A stretch of 64,000 nucleotides of DNA from Theristus sp. LFF4_11 (Eukaryota > Nematoda > Chromadorea > Monhysterida > Xyalidae): NCBI GenBank assembly GCA_030248135.1, contig JASANC010000803.1, positions 1-64,000 on the forward strand. Direction: 5' to 3'. The translations under genes and the position numbers were made by a program. The notes under the pieces were generated by a model. The model was not told the DNA's origin. It was given only the letters and a program-made list of their open reading frames with translations, and made no database searches. The number at the start of each line of letters is the position of its first letter. Within the stretch, counting starts at the first letter, position 1. Below, one piece after another: positions 34,613-47,429 of this stretch.

Positions 34613-35390
34613 CGTGACGATTTCGGGCGAATCGGCCGTGGAAATTGGCGAAATCGATCCAAAAACGAAAAACAAGAAAAGGGTGTTTTCCAGGGTAATT
34701 CAATGCGCTGATCACGGATTTTGGGTTAGTTTTTTTACATGAGCAACTCTAGATGCTGAATCGTGACGATTTCGGCGAATCGGCCGTGGAAATTGGCGAA
34801 ATCGGTCCAGAAACGAAAAACGAGAAAAGGGTGTTTTCCAGGGTAATTCAATGCGCTGATCACGAATTTGGAATTAGTTTTCTTACGTGAGCAACTCCAG
34901 ATGCTGAATCGTGACGATTTCGGGCGAATCGGCCGTGGAAATTGGCGAAATCGGTCCAGAAACAAAAAAACAAGAAAAGGGTGTTTTCCAGGGTAATTCA
35001 ATGCGCTGATCACGGATTTTGGGTTACTTTTTTATGTGAGTAACTCTAGATACTGAATCGTGACGATTTCGGGCGAATCGGCCGTGGAAATTGGCGAAAT
35101 CGGTCCAGAAACGAAAAACGAGAAAAGGGTGTTTTCCAGGGTAATTCAAAGCGCTAATCACGGATTTTGGGTTAGTTTTTTCATGTGAGCAACTCTAGAT
35201 ACTGAATCGTGACGATTTCGGACAAATCGGCCGTTGAAATTGGCGAAATCGGTATGGAGACGAAAAACAAGAAAAGGGTGTTTTCCAGGGTAATTCAATG
35301 CGCTACTCACGAATTTTGGGTTAGTTTTTTATGTGAGCAACTTTAGTTATTGGATCGTGGCGATTTAGGGCGAATCGGCGAAATGAAAAC
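34613..35390 (+). repeat. 148-149 bp tandem satellite, about five units
   Basis: CGTGACGATTTCGGGCGAAT recurs at 34613, 34762, 34910, 35059, 35208 and (degenerate) 35356, a spacing of 148-149. Each unit also has GAAAAGGGTGTTTTCCAGGG and a GCGCTGATCACG phrase. The period is close to a nucleosome core length. The edge unit at 35356 decays. Confidence 0.95.
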
Positions 35391-35485
35391 AAGAAATGTT
35401 TTGTTTGTTCAAAAGAATATGTCACCAACGAATTGTGAATTTGGTTCAACCTTCGGGACTTATTTAAAAGTCAGAATATTATCTA

Positions 35486-35621
35486 AAAATGCGGGAGACG
35501 CATATAAAAGGAGGAATATGGCTTTGTGTAAGCAGTGAGAGACTTGGCTCGACAACTCTTTTCAAGTCTCTGATGTGGTACACACGGGTACAAGTACATA
35601 AGAGCCATATTTTTGCGCCGT
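35486..35621 (-). repeat. Dispersed repeat, copy 2 (inverted)
   Basis: Inverse of 97-240 with the same TATAAAAG box (here on the plus strand near 35507) and the AGAGACTT hairpin. It abuts the 148-bp satellite within about 100 bases. Confidence 0.75.
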
Positions 35622-36024
35622 TTATTCATTATTTCGGTTGCACATGGCAACCCTCGTACTTTGTAGACAAATGAAACTTTCACATTTGCGGATTTCGAGC
35701 ATTTAGCGACCACTAAAACTACTAAAATAACAATCAGACTTTAACTCGCTGACACTGGTTTGTCCAGGACCAGCAGAAGCATGCGGAACGCAAGGTGTCC
35801 TGTGGCAAAGGCAATGACTCACGGGACAGACAGTTTTTCCTGCCACACGAGTTTACGTTCAAAAAAGGTGAAAATCAACGGAAGACAACTCCTTTTTGTC
35901 ACTGGTGTTGGTGTGTACACAGCGGTGCGTACGTTAACAACATCGAAAAAGCTACATGCAACAATGTTTTGCAATCTCTGATTTTTCTGTTTTTGCACAG
36001 AATTTACAGAATTTCGCACATGGC

Positions 36025-36502
36025 GTGATTTTTGATTTAATTGAAGAGGACAATTAAAAATAACTTTAAAGTTTTTACGCTTTTCAGCAAAACGAAAACG
36101 AAAACTTTCGGATTCGCTGCCCTCCGGGGATATAGCGACCGCAGGTCACCGAAACCGAAATCGGGCTAAGATCACAGGTGCCCCCAGGACAGAGCGGGAC
36201 TTAGAAACTATCCCCTCACGTGGCGAGGGTATTGGTTCCACGGAATTGTGAGCCGTCCATTCCCCAATCCCACCGGAGTTTGGTGACCTTCGGGTTTCCG
36301 GAATCGGTGGGGGGGGGGGGGGGGCGTGCTTCAAATAAAAAACAAACAAACAAACAAACGCGGCGCAAAAATATGACTCTTATGTACTTGTACCCGTGTG
36401 TACCACATCAGAGACTTGAAAAGAGTTGTCGAGCCAAGTCTCTCACTGCTTACACAAAGCCATATTCCTCCTTTTATATGCGTCTCCCGCATTTTTAGAT
36501 AA
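36025..36502 (+). repeat. Dispersed repeat, copy 3 (interrupted)
   Basis: Left part (GAAGAGGACAATTAAAAATA, TTTTTACGCTTTTCAGCAA) and right part (GCGGCGCAAAAATATGACTC onward) match 20-90 and 92-240 of the window start. Between them is about 265 bases of unrelated sequence. Confidence 0.75.
36097..36360 (+). mobile_element. Possible SINE-like insertion
   Basis: Inserted into the dispersed repeat. It is GC-richer than its surroundings, has GATATAGCGACCGCAGG and a GGTTCCACGGAATTG phrase that loosely resembles pol III boxes A and B, a G run, and an AAAC-repeat tail (CAAACAAACAAACAAAC). Only one copy is in the window, so the class is a guess. Confidence 0.4.
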
Positions 36503-36514
36503 TTATTTTCTTTC

Positions 36515-36873
36515 TCGCGCGCCAAACGGGGGGGGAAAAGCGGCCCCCCGCCGCGGGCACCCCCCGCGCCCCCCCCCCCGAGAAAAAAAACCCCGGGCCC
36601 CCCGTGAAAAAAAAACACCCCCCCCCGCCACAAAAAAAAAAAAAAACAGTAAAAACAAAAGCAGCCGCAGCCAACAGCACCACCCCACGGCCGCGCAGCA
36701 GGGGGCGGGTTTATTTTTTTGTCCGTTTTTTTTTCGTTTTGGGGTTGGGGGGGTCCAGAAAAAAAAAAACGCGCCCAAAAAACAACAAAAAAACCCGACA
36801 CAAAAACGAGGAAAAAAAAAATAGACGCAAAAAAACGGAATTGGGGGCAAAAAAAAAAAAAAAAAAAAAAAAA
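36515..36873. other. Homopolymer-rich block, possible assembly artefact
   Basis: Almost entirely runs of G, C and A of 4-30 bases, ending in about 30 A. Composition and run lengths are unlike anything else here. The open frames through it (poly-F, G, P, K) are artefacts. Confidence 0.6.
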
Positions 36874-38925
36874 TTTTAGGGTGTTTATTTCAGTGTCGAT
36901 TAAGCAACGCATGTGAACATGTTGAGCTACCGTACTCTTGTGGACTTCTGCACGCCATGAGTGGATGTTGGAGTTGAACAAAGTGTGGTTTATTTGCAAA
37001 TTGTTACACTAAAACCCCTATAATAGCAAAAATATCGTGAATATTGTCGTTTCAATTTCAGTGAAATCGTCTGCTATTGTAGGTTGATAACTTTTTGGCA
37101 TACAGACCTTCATGCGATTGCGCTGCCGCCGACGTTTTTTTTTTACTTGTTTAGAGAAACATCGCGCCATAAAGCAAGCTGCGTGATAGGGGCTGCGAAA
37201 ATTAAAAGAGAAAGAATCATAAAAATCGTTGTCAGTGGTGTCACAATGAACGTTTTGCGTCGTTTTTGTTTACCGTTCCCAAGATCGTTAATGCGGATTT
37301 AGTTTTTCGGTTTTTTTTTCTGATTTCCACCGCGCATTTTACTTTGCATTAACTACTGGTGGTGCAAGTGATAGGTATGCACCAAATTACAGCTATCAAC
37401 TTCGTTATCAATTTATCAGAAACAGCATATAACACATTTTCAGTGTGCAATTGACTACCTACTGTACCTTGTGTTTTATCACCTTCGCTCGGCACACAGA
37501 ATGTTTTGTGAAATTTACAATAACAAACAAGCAAATCAGCGACTGTTATTAGCTAAACGTTCTTCTTCCTGCTTCCAACGCAGCGGCTTATGCCGGTAAA
37601 GCTCAAAGGCACACACAAAAACGAGAGAAGTTTACCAAAAATTTGATATGCTGGTGTTAAGTGGTGCACAGTGTAATAAAAACTGTAGTTTTTAACACCA
37701 ATTTTACACAGTAGTCAAACCACCCGGCCAGTGTGTGAATAGCTTTCAGTGGAAAACGGCGCGATAAGATAACGTGGCGGTTGATGTTATTCTTTCCACC
37801 GACCAGCCCACTCGTTTTTTTTGGTTGTTTACATTTTTGTTTGATATAAAAACTGCGTCACACATTGAGAAAGTTCGAAACTGCTGTGGATACACCGAAA
37901 TTAGTGTTCGGTTCGATTGCATTGCATTAACTGATTTTTTAATTTGATTTCAGTTTTCATGTGGATTGTCCATTTGAAATAATCGTCATGTTTGGGATTG
38001 ATTTTCGATTATATATTGTGTGGGTACTGAATTCTTCTCATGTTTGTCACACGAACCCACAGAAGTATGATTGCAATAATTTAGAAAAGTAAACAACATG
38101 AATGTGAAAAGGCTGCATAAATATGGTAGTTTTCATGCAATTTTCGACAGCAACAGTGGTGGGGTGTAATATTTTTTTCCAAAAAAGACTGTAAAATATT
38201 GATGTTGAAGTCCACAACAACGGGAGAAGAAAAAAGCTTGCAAACAAACACTTGATTAGCATAATTTGTCTGATCAGCCAGTGGAAGGTGGCAATGTCCA
38301 CAGAATTGTGCTATTTTTTTCACATGCAATCGGTTGTAAAAACATCTTATTCTAGACGAAAAAAGTTGGTGGCAAAATGCGCGATTGCAAACAATGACTA
38401 ACGACATGTTTTCGTCCGTGCGATCCGATTTAAAAAATAATAATAATTTCAGCGCATTTTTAAACTTGATGAAAAAAGACAATTTGTTCGGTTGGGCGCT
38501 CTAATGATCTTTCACTAATAATAGTAATAATATATTTTTTATTTGTTTATCTTTTGGTCGTTTTAAAAAGTGTATGCAAGGTTTCGTTCGGCCACAAAGT
38601 TGACACAGGTTGGCCTGACTGGGTGGCTCGGGTTTTCGGTGTTAAAAAAATCAATCAGTGATTTGATTGATCACAGTAACGAGAGAAAAAACTGAAAATC
38701 TAAATATTCGTTTTGCTCATTTTGTCGTGCGTTTTCTCTCTCAGGAAGCTTGACGGACCGAAAAATACAAAAGAAAAATGACATCGGCCTCATGGAAATG
38801 TGCGATGAGAAAATTTCTCAGGTTCGGGCTGAAGAAGCGCTTTTGGATTTTCGGTTTTTTAGAATATCGTGGAGGTGGTTTTTTTGCGTTTTCAGTTCTG
38901 ACGAGACGCATCCACTCTGCAACCA

Positions 38926-38966
38926 CGTACTACGGTAATACCGTATTCGAGGTCTTGGCACGATCT
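38926..38966 (+). repeat. Bipartite motif copy
   Basis: ACTACGGTAATACCGTATTC, then GAGGTCTTGGCACGATCT. Confidence 0.8.
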
Positions 38967-41732
38967 CTGGCTGCTGATTATTTGCATGATAAATGGAGAC
39001 AAGCGATTTAATGAGCATTTACATGCTAAATAAAATGAGTCTTTGAAATAAATAACCAAGTTACCCAAAAACTTTTTAATTAACAAAATGGGCAATTGTT
39101 GAGTTTTGATCGGTTCATCTCTGACTAGCAGAAAAATGGAGCATAACCGTAAAAGACTGTATCGAGAGCAACTGGCGGTGTCGATAATACCGTATTTAGT
39201 GGCCCGTGTTTTTTGTTGCTTCTGTTCACGGAAGGACGGACACAACAAAAGCGAACGCTCTGTGGATGGCACAGACTTTTCATTTTTTTCCCCAACAACA
39301 TGGAAGATGCGAAGATGGAGCATTTCCTGCTTTTCCTTTGAAGCGCACAGGTAGCCGCATGGCGATACGATTCATTTTGTACTGACAAAACATTCTGTTT
39401 GACAACGAATTTCGCATTTTGAACTTGTCCGTCCGTGTTTTCCGTCAAAAAATCGCCTTTTTTCTTGTCCGTGACTCATGGACAAATTATCAAAAAGCGG
39501 CCAAAAACCTCATGTGCCTCATGAGTTTTTTTATTTTCAAATCTGTTCAGTTCAGTTCCATATGATCGAGCATGGTTTGAGTAAAGTTTTTTTCTGAGTT
39601 TCAAGGTATTTGACAAATGAGGACCACTTGTTTCTGAGCATCTCCATTCTAGTGACTTATTGTCACCGCAACACAACGAAGGCGTCCAAAAATTGAAGAC
39701 TTCAATCTTTCGCGCTGTCGTGTTGACGAATTTCGACCGCCACTGTGGACGCCAATCGAAATCACCAAACACTGACACTGACACCAAACAATTGGAAGCA
39801 GATCTATCCGTGTGTTTTGTTTGAGTGAAAGAAGAATCAAAATCAGATCAGGCTACAACGTGCAATGTGTTCAGATTTCTCTTTCAGCTAACATGCTTTT
39901 CACTGACCATGAGTCCACTCCAGCCAGTTCAGCTTGGGCGGTGTTGTCGTTGTATATGGTTTTGTTGTTGTTTGCACTGTCACGCCGCGGTGAAAACGCT
40001 GGACAGAGTGCATAAAAAAATAACAGTTTGGCTTACAAAAATCAACACACACGCACAGACACCAAGACACACTTTGTGCAATGATACCCAAGTAGACTTT
40101 GATGTTTGCCGCGGTGTCGCGTTGGTGGGCGGTCTATATGTGCAGCGGGGGGGGGGGGGGGCAGGGGTTATCAAGAAAACGAAACCACCCGAAAACTGAC
40201 TCCTAGCACGCGGCATACGTTTTTGTTGTGGTTTCAATTCGATGCGTCTTCATTTCGCAGCGACTCACCTCTGTCTCGTCAACCTGCCACCCGCTGCGGT
40301 GATCAGCCAATGAACGTGCTTGGCTCCGCCCTCTGTTCGCTGTTTTTATTGAACGGTTTACAGACAGTCTTTCACATACAGTTGCACTGTTTTTTCTTCA
40401 CCGTGTTGTTGCGCGCAGCGTTATTATTCTCAAACTTTGTTCTGGCTAAAGTTGCTACTACTGAGACGAGCTTACTAACCTCAAACTTGCAATTTTAGTT
40501 GCAATTTTACTAGCCAGATTAGTGTCAATGTTTTTTCGGTGTTTTTCTTGGCGTTCTGTTTGATTGCTTTCAAGAATTACCCGTAGTGGTGAATCCACTG
40601 TCACGATTGTTCTTTGAACTCACCCAAGCTCTGCTTGTAAATGTTGCTCCAGCTTGTGCGTACATCATTTTTTTGCAGAGCCCCGAGGGTGAAACAGGTT
40701 CCAGCTAACACGCCGTGTGTTTAACATGTTTGACCCGAAAACTACAAATAAAAACGGACCAGAGCTTGCTTGTTGAATAATGAGCCCTGATAACGAGACA
40801 AAATCAAGACAAAAAGTGAGTCTCGATGCCGCTGTAAAAAAGTGGCGAGTCCCCACTGTAAAATGGGTGTCAGTTATACGATTACAGGATTCCTTGTTGC
40901 TTCTCAAGATCCGTTATGTATTGTGTCCGTATTTGGCTTGTTCGTAACAAAAAAGAATGATATCGGGGTTGCGGTTATATGGCTGACGCCAGAATAACCG
41001 TGGATTAAGCCGTGTGTGGCCTTTGTCTTGTCACGCTTCTTTTTTTCATTTTACAATTAGAACAATACAATATTCGTGGTACAATGTAACCGAACCGTCC
41101 GTAAAAGTAAATCTGGATACAAGAATCTGCAACTTGACCCATAATTTGGCCGTTCTTCGTAATGCACACTGCCTAGCTCCCCAAAAGTCCGTGCATTCAC
41201 GCAACACACACAGACACACAGTAATCCGTTGTCTTGCGTGCTAGCGCGGCTGACTCGGGCTTTTTGTGACGTCAAAAAGCGCCAGGGAGAGGACCAATTA
41301 TGAGAAGAAGCCAATTACATGTACACACATCAGTCGGGTGCATGTAAATCCGATATATTTGACCAACACAAATCGGCTTTTCGCTGTGATTCTGTTTGAT
41401 TCACCAGTTATTGCTTTGTTTTGCAATTATAGTAACCATGGGTTCTCTGTTGTTGCAGTTTTTGGTGATGGTTCATTCTCGTTCATTTTTACAGGTCGCA
41501 TTTGACAAAACCTTCACTTGTTTGAGCTATAAGCCTTTAATTGACGTACTTGTTTGTTCAATAATCCTTTTTTTGACTGTCGTGCGACTAATTACTTTTT
41601 TTGACATCTTGTGTTGACAGTTTCCGGCACACGCACGTTGGACTTCAGTTTTGTCGTCATACCTTCTTTTTTTAACTGAAAACTTTGTGTCTGACCAGAA
41701 CGGTTTCTTTCTGTTCTAAGTTCTGTACTTGT

Positions 41733-41858
41733 ATGGTTATCAAAAAAAGAAGATTAGCAGATACCGGCGTAGAAAATCTCGTAATTTTTTTTGGTAATCA
41801 CCAGAATGAGAAACTTGCTGCTGAACCTGCTGCTAAGGTTGCTAAACTGAAAACTTGA
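41733..41858 (+). CDS. Possible 41-codon open frame, Lys/Ala-rich
   Basis: ATG to TGA encodes MVIKKRRLADTGVENLV and ends NEKLAAEPAAKVAKLKT. The residue mix looks protein-like, but no family is recognised and the frame is short. Confidence 0.2.
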   Translation: MVIKKRRLADTGVENLVIFFGNHQNEKLAAEPAAKVAKLKT

Positions 41859-44800
41859 TTGATTTTGGTAGCTGCAATTTGAAGCGAATAGAAAACGAGT
41901 CCATCGTACAACACGTGTAGCCATCATAATATTAGTGGCAAGTTTAGTTGCAAAATTTGTGGCAATGTAGTAAAACCATTGTTCGTTGCCGTACCGCAGG
42001 TAGACTTTTCTATGTCGGTCACTGTTAACTGATTAATGAAATTTTTCTCTTGATACAGTAAAGTTTCAGTTAAACTTTTCAAACTCTTCTTTGACACCTG
42101 GAAATTACATGTAGTACTTGTTTTTATGTATTCATCATAGTCCATGCTGTCTGTGTTTTGAAGAACCTTCTGAAAACGACGGACACACACACCGCCCTTT
42201 GTTGCCGCGAGTCATTTTCAGTCCAAATTAGCACTGAAATTCATTCTGTTTACATGCCCCGTTTCTTGATGAATAAAAATTGATGCCATCGATTTGGCAC
42301 CGTTCTGCATTGGTCGTTAATGTGCACAACATTCGACATTTTACCTTTGTCTCGCATTCCCGAAATTCATGACTGAAATCAGCGTCTCTAAACGGTTTCC
42401 TTCCTCGGATTTATTGCAGTTTCGAGATGGTTTATAGACAGATGAATAAACGAATAAAACTGTCCGCAAAATCTGTTGACACCACCCGGGTAGTTATCCG
42501 AAAACAAAGGTGGTCTGTGTGGCGCTGTAACAAAACAACAGAAAATGCTTATCAAAGCAAACATTCTGTTGAACTGTTGATTCATTCAGAGTTGGTCAAC
42601 GTTCAATAATTTTTGGCTGACTCCTTGATGCGTCCAATCAAAAGTCAACTTTAAGAAAAACTGAAATTTTCAACTTGTGAACTCGGAAAACAAAAAGCAG
42701 AGCCACCCTGCCGAATCCCATCAGACTCTGTCTGTGAATTCATTCCGAGTGAAGCACTGCCGTTGTTATCTTCGTTGTTGCTTTGTTCCGTTTCAAAAAC
42801 CATTTTGGGCGTGTGTGTTGCTGAAAAGACGCATTAGCACCTGTATGCTGACAGACTGTTTGCATTTGTGATTTCTAGCGCCAACATCGTTGTCTTATTC
42901 ACGCATTTTACCTCGCATGTAGCTGGGGCTCGTGTGTGCCAGTTTGTCAGTAACTTATGAGCTTGTTTTTCATCAAAATCTTCAGTCTTTTCACCAAATC
43001 AGTAAGTGCACGTCCGGTCAAATATGCTATCAAATATGCTATGTGTCACCATCGTCAGAGCAGAGCGTCTCGTTGTCTAGCGGTGTTTAATGCGCATTTA
43101 CTTAACCAATTTGTCATCAACTTTAAAAGACAAACTTTAATGCACCATTTCATACATCGTCCCACCTGCTTCCACACCCGCCCACAATTTTGGTGACCCA
43201 CCTTGGTTGAAATTGGTTGTTCGCAAAATGAGTGACACCCATACACTGTATTTTCTCTTCTTTTGGCAAGTTTCTGTTCCTCCCCATCATTTTCGTTACT
43301 TTCCAAACTGATAAAACTATAAACTACCACCAGAATATCACACCTACTACACCATATACGGTATCTCTAGACCATTTACACAGTGTATTTGAAAGTTTTT
43401 GGAAGGAAACCATTCCTTGAAATAAGTTTTGCTGCGGTTGACGCTTTTTGATGGCCAGGTACTAGGTAGGTCATACAATCGAGCAATCGAGACCATGTTT
43501 CCCTCACCACTATCATGGTGTTAGAAAGCTGACACAAAATTTTTACAGCGGAAGTTGCTTCATGTCCATGTGCCATGTGTAAACACACTCCGAAGCATGT
43601 TGTCGCTGTAAGTCTTAAAATTGATATCATGTTTGCTCACGGGCTTCTTGGGTGGACGGTGCTTTTACCATTTTTAAGCTTTGATAGCGCCGAAAAAAGA
43701 AGAAGAAGTGGTTTTACTATCGCGGGCTTTCAAGTTATTGACAGTATAAGTGAATGATTTTTAATTCTTCGAGGTTTTACCGACGGTTTATTGGTTGACA
43801 CACGCTGCGCGGTTTTTTTATCACCCACACCACCCAAAACTTCAGTTTAGACAGGTTTCGGTACACGCCTCTTTAATCTTCACGACTTTGGAAGAACCTT
43901 TTCCGGCTCTTAAAAAGCGCATCTATTTTGATAGTTTGAAGGCGTGGGCAGCATTTCACACATGCAACTTTTAGTTGTACAATAGATTTGCTTCAGTTGA
44001 CTTTAGTTTTACTGTAGCAAACATTCATTTTTGCCAAAGACAATAATCTTAACTAACCTCATTTTAAAGTCAGTTCATAGAAATCGAAAATCTAGCAGGA
44101 CTATGTTAAAATCAAATATAAATGTAATGTAATGTGGATTTAATGTGAAGTAAAGTCTACCGGAAGTCGAAATCAGGTCTCTGATTATCCGGTAGGGTGT
44201 CTGTCTGGCAACTTCATACAGACGTCACCAAGTCAAGCCTGGGTTTTTCTATTTTGATATTCTGCAATCGAGAAAGTCCCATCTCGATGTTAGAGAAGTT
44301 TGATAGAAATAGTTTTCTCCAACCAGTAGCTATCTCACGGTCAACCGAACTGACAATAAATGCAACAACAGTGGCATGTAGCAGCAAACTTTTTCAGTTT
44401 TTTATCAGCGCGGATTAAGACAACCGCTCTTTTTTTCCACTGGTCTTGATGTGGCATTCAATAGGGCAACTTTAAAAACACGCCTACACGTGCAAGTGAA
44501 TACGAAAAACGTCCGGACCCACCTCGACACTGTAACAGGTTTAGGGTCTTGGCACGATCTTGCGGAACTCATTACTTGTAAGGAATCACTGATCAAGAAC
44601 ACGATGCGTGAACTTTTTTAAAAACGCACTTTTTTCGCATCGACACTGCATGCTGAACCGACGATTCTGAAAATCTTGCAGTGCTGACATCGTGTTGAGA
44701 CCCCATGAACAACAGGTACCGTAGTCCTTTAACTGTACATCGCGACGCGTTGTATGACTAATAGGCTTCTATAACACTTTTCGATATCATCGCCAAAAAA

Positions 44801-45464
44801 TCATCTCTGTTTCCAATATTACAGTAACACTTTCTGCGTCACATTTATTATTATCAGTAGTAAACACACACGTTGTCTGCAGCCGAAAACGGTGCGCCAG
44901 TAAACGACACCTTTGGCTGTTTAAACAACGGATTAACCAATCATAGTAATAATAATGAAATGAGTGCGAGAAAACTGTTTGTATTGGTGAGCAATAACAT
45001 TTCACATTTATTGTGATAGTGGTATTTCGGGCGAAAGAGTTCAGCAGCACTATTGCAGCTTCAATTTCACCGAGTTTGGTCCATATCACAAAAGTTCACG
45101 GGTGCTTTGTTTGCTGTGCAAGCGTAAGAAACCAGAGGTTTGCCATTTTTGCCGGAATTATTGATAACGAACGGTCATTGGCGTGGGTGCAGCAGGTTTG
45201 CGTGGAAGGTGATTAGTTCAGCACTCAATTCTGGTGTTTTTTTGTGTTCTGCAGCAGTTTTGAGTTTTCCGCCAATTTTGATTTTGAGTTCGTCATATGT
45301 ATTCGAAGTCCTGGTTTGAATACTGTGCATAGTAGTTTTTTCAGTCTCATCTTGTATTTGTTAGAAACACGGATACACTATGCCGCGAAACCATGCGCTG
45401 TCACACACGCGCGCGCGCATGTGTGTGCCTGTGTGTTGGTTTACTATGTGTTTTTACACTTTCA

Positions 45465-45564
45465 GATGATTGAAATCCCGTGTGAAAAGCAAAATCCACC
45501 TAAAGGACTGTTGGCACTTCATGACAAAATTATGAGCATTGTACTGGACAAGAATAAGTTTTGA
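45465..45564 (+). CDS. Possible terminal exon or short open frame
   Basis: Follows an acceptor-like CACTTTCAG and encodes MIEIPCEKQNPPKGLLALHD then KIMSIVLDKNKF and TGA. It looks coding by composition. No partner exon was found. Confidence 0.2.
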
Positions 45565-45756
45565 ACGCATTTTCGGTTAGTTTTGGCAAAAAAAGTTCAG
45601 GCCTTCTCACACCTCCGCGCATTATCACTGCTAAACGACACATTCATAATATTTAGAAATTTAGACGTTTTGAATCATCGACTTACTAAACTTCCAGCGA
45701 AAAAAAACTACTGTACTGCTGGCTGATCATTAGGAATCGATGTTGTATTGTCCAAT

Positions 45757-45798
45757 AAAGTACGGTATCTCCACCGTACCCTCGGTCTCGACACGATT
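45757..45798 (+). repeat. Bipartite motif copy
   Basis: GTACGGTATCTCCACCGTAC, then CCTCGGTCTCGACACGATT. Confidence 0.8.
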
Positions 45799-45849
45799 AC
45801 TTTCATGCGGCGGTTTTTCTTCATTTTTTCATTATACAAGAATTTGTAA

Positions 45850-46057
45850 AATGCCGAAAAAACCGAGAAAACACGCAGTCTATGATTGGTTTTCGATTTC
45901 CTTTGACAATCAGGCTCACGTTTTGAGTGAGATTGTGTCGAGACCCGAAATGCGACAGCTAATGTCTCTTTTTCCAAAAAAGAATAATTCACTGATAGCA
46001 CCTGTACAACACCTGTTTTGTGATAATTTTAGTCTCGCCCAACGTTTTTTTTATTGA
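45850..46057 (+). CDS. Possible 68-codon open frame
   Basis: ATGCCG start, MPKKPRKHAVYDWFSISFDN through to TGA. It overlaps a bipartite motif copy at 45931-45946 (read as EIVSRPE), so coding would be a coincidence of the repeat. No family recognised. Confidence 0.15.
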
Positions 46058-47429
46058 AGTTCATTACTCATTTGGTTTTTTAAATAACGACCGTTTTTTC
46101 TTCATTTTCACTTTGATGATACATAACCGCCGCCACGTATGTACATACAGGAAATATGTATTGCTACCAGTCAATCGCGATATATAGTGATATTTGCGAA
46201 CTTTATACCTGCTACTTTAACCGCAAAAAAACGCTTCTTATCTTGGCCGCCGGTGGCTGGTCGGCGTCAACTTTTACATGTAATAATTCACATCGTCGTC
46301 GTTTTTTTCATCGTAAATCGTAAAATCTCCCACAATTCATCAAGTTTTATCGAGTACTATGAAACGGAGATGTTTTCAGTATTATTGCCGGTATGGGCAC
46401 ATCAAGTTTGGTCGCCATGAAAAACAAAAACACTTTTTTTAGAGATACAGTACAGCATACGCGAAAATCAACATGTTGTGATGTGATGACGAAACAGCGT
46501 TCCAGATAATAAACGCACTTCGATCTACGTTTTTGTTTGGTTGACGACTTCTGGTCAGGCGTCTTATTGGTTAGCTAGCACAAAAACCCGAAAAATTTTT
46601 AATGTTTCTGAACTGCCATATTGTAAAATTTACCATGCTACCAATGGCACTCGAGTCGATGGTTTTTTCTTTCTCTCCACACATTTTTATTACAACACAC
46701 ACATCATTCGGATTTATACAATCTGGAATCAACTGGACGGGACGGTTTTTGGTAGCTACGGCGCTTGAAGAAAAAAACGTCAAGTTTTCAGACGCCGACT
46801 TTTGTTGTTCCACTTGGCGCCACTGTTCTTTCCGTTTTTTTCTCTCGCTCGCTCTTGTTTCCGTCATTTCACGCTCTTTCTCCATCATTTTTTTCTGTTC
46901 TTCTCTCTGCGATTTTTACGGTGATCATGTTGTTGGGTACACGGAGCATATTTGCGTTTTTTTCATCGGCGACTTTTTTATAGCTGCTGTGTATGAAGCG
47001 CGTGATGTCAAGATAAGCGCTATTTATTTCATTTTATTTGAACGCAGCAGCACCAGCAGATACCAGAAGCTATAATCTGTATTTTTTGAAATCTCTTGAG
47101 CAGTGAATCGGTTTTAAGAAACCTGCACAACGTAAAGTTGATGTGTATTTCAAAATTTATCACTTTTTTCTGATCTCGCATGCATTGTTACAGTAACCCA
47201 TCGAGATGTATCAAACGTAAATACAATCATTTATCCAACGAATCTCTATTACTGTTTAGGATCACTCATATCAGCTCGATACTGCAATTAGAAGAGGATA
47301 CACAAAACCAGGAAACCCTGAACATCGAAATCGGATAACTTCGTCGAAAAACGAAAATTCAGACGATTTGTAAAAATTTCCGCAATAATCATCGAACGCC
47401 ACCCCAGACCAGCCCGCGCTCATACCACC

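Larger units (their letters stand above)
29026..45946. repeat. Dispersed bipartite motif family (at least 8 copies)
   Basis: Recurring unit: a small inverted repeat near TACGGTA...TACCGTA followed within about 0-15 bases by GGTCTYGRCACGATC. Core copies, plus: 29048-29063, 32839-32854, 38951-38966, 44545-44560, 45784-45798. Minus: 31181-31196, 44689-44704, 45931-45946. A degenerate copy is near 29963-29990, and hairpin-only copies are near 31025, 36925, 43361 and 52226. All core copies lie in the gene-poor block between lim3 and osr. Function unknown. Confidence 0.75.

Noticed and set aside
36097..36360. A tRNA or 5S gene in the SINE-like insert
   Set aside because: The box-like phrases are weak and no cloverleaf could be drawn.
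36331..36999. A 222-codon frame and others rich in Phe, Gly, Pro or Lys
   Set aside because: They run through the homopolymer block and a dispersed repeat; composition alone explains them.
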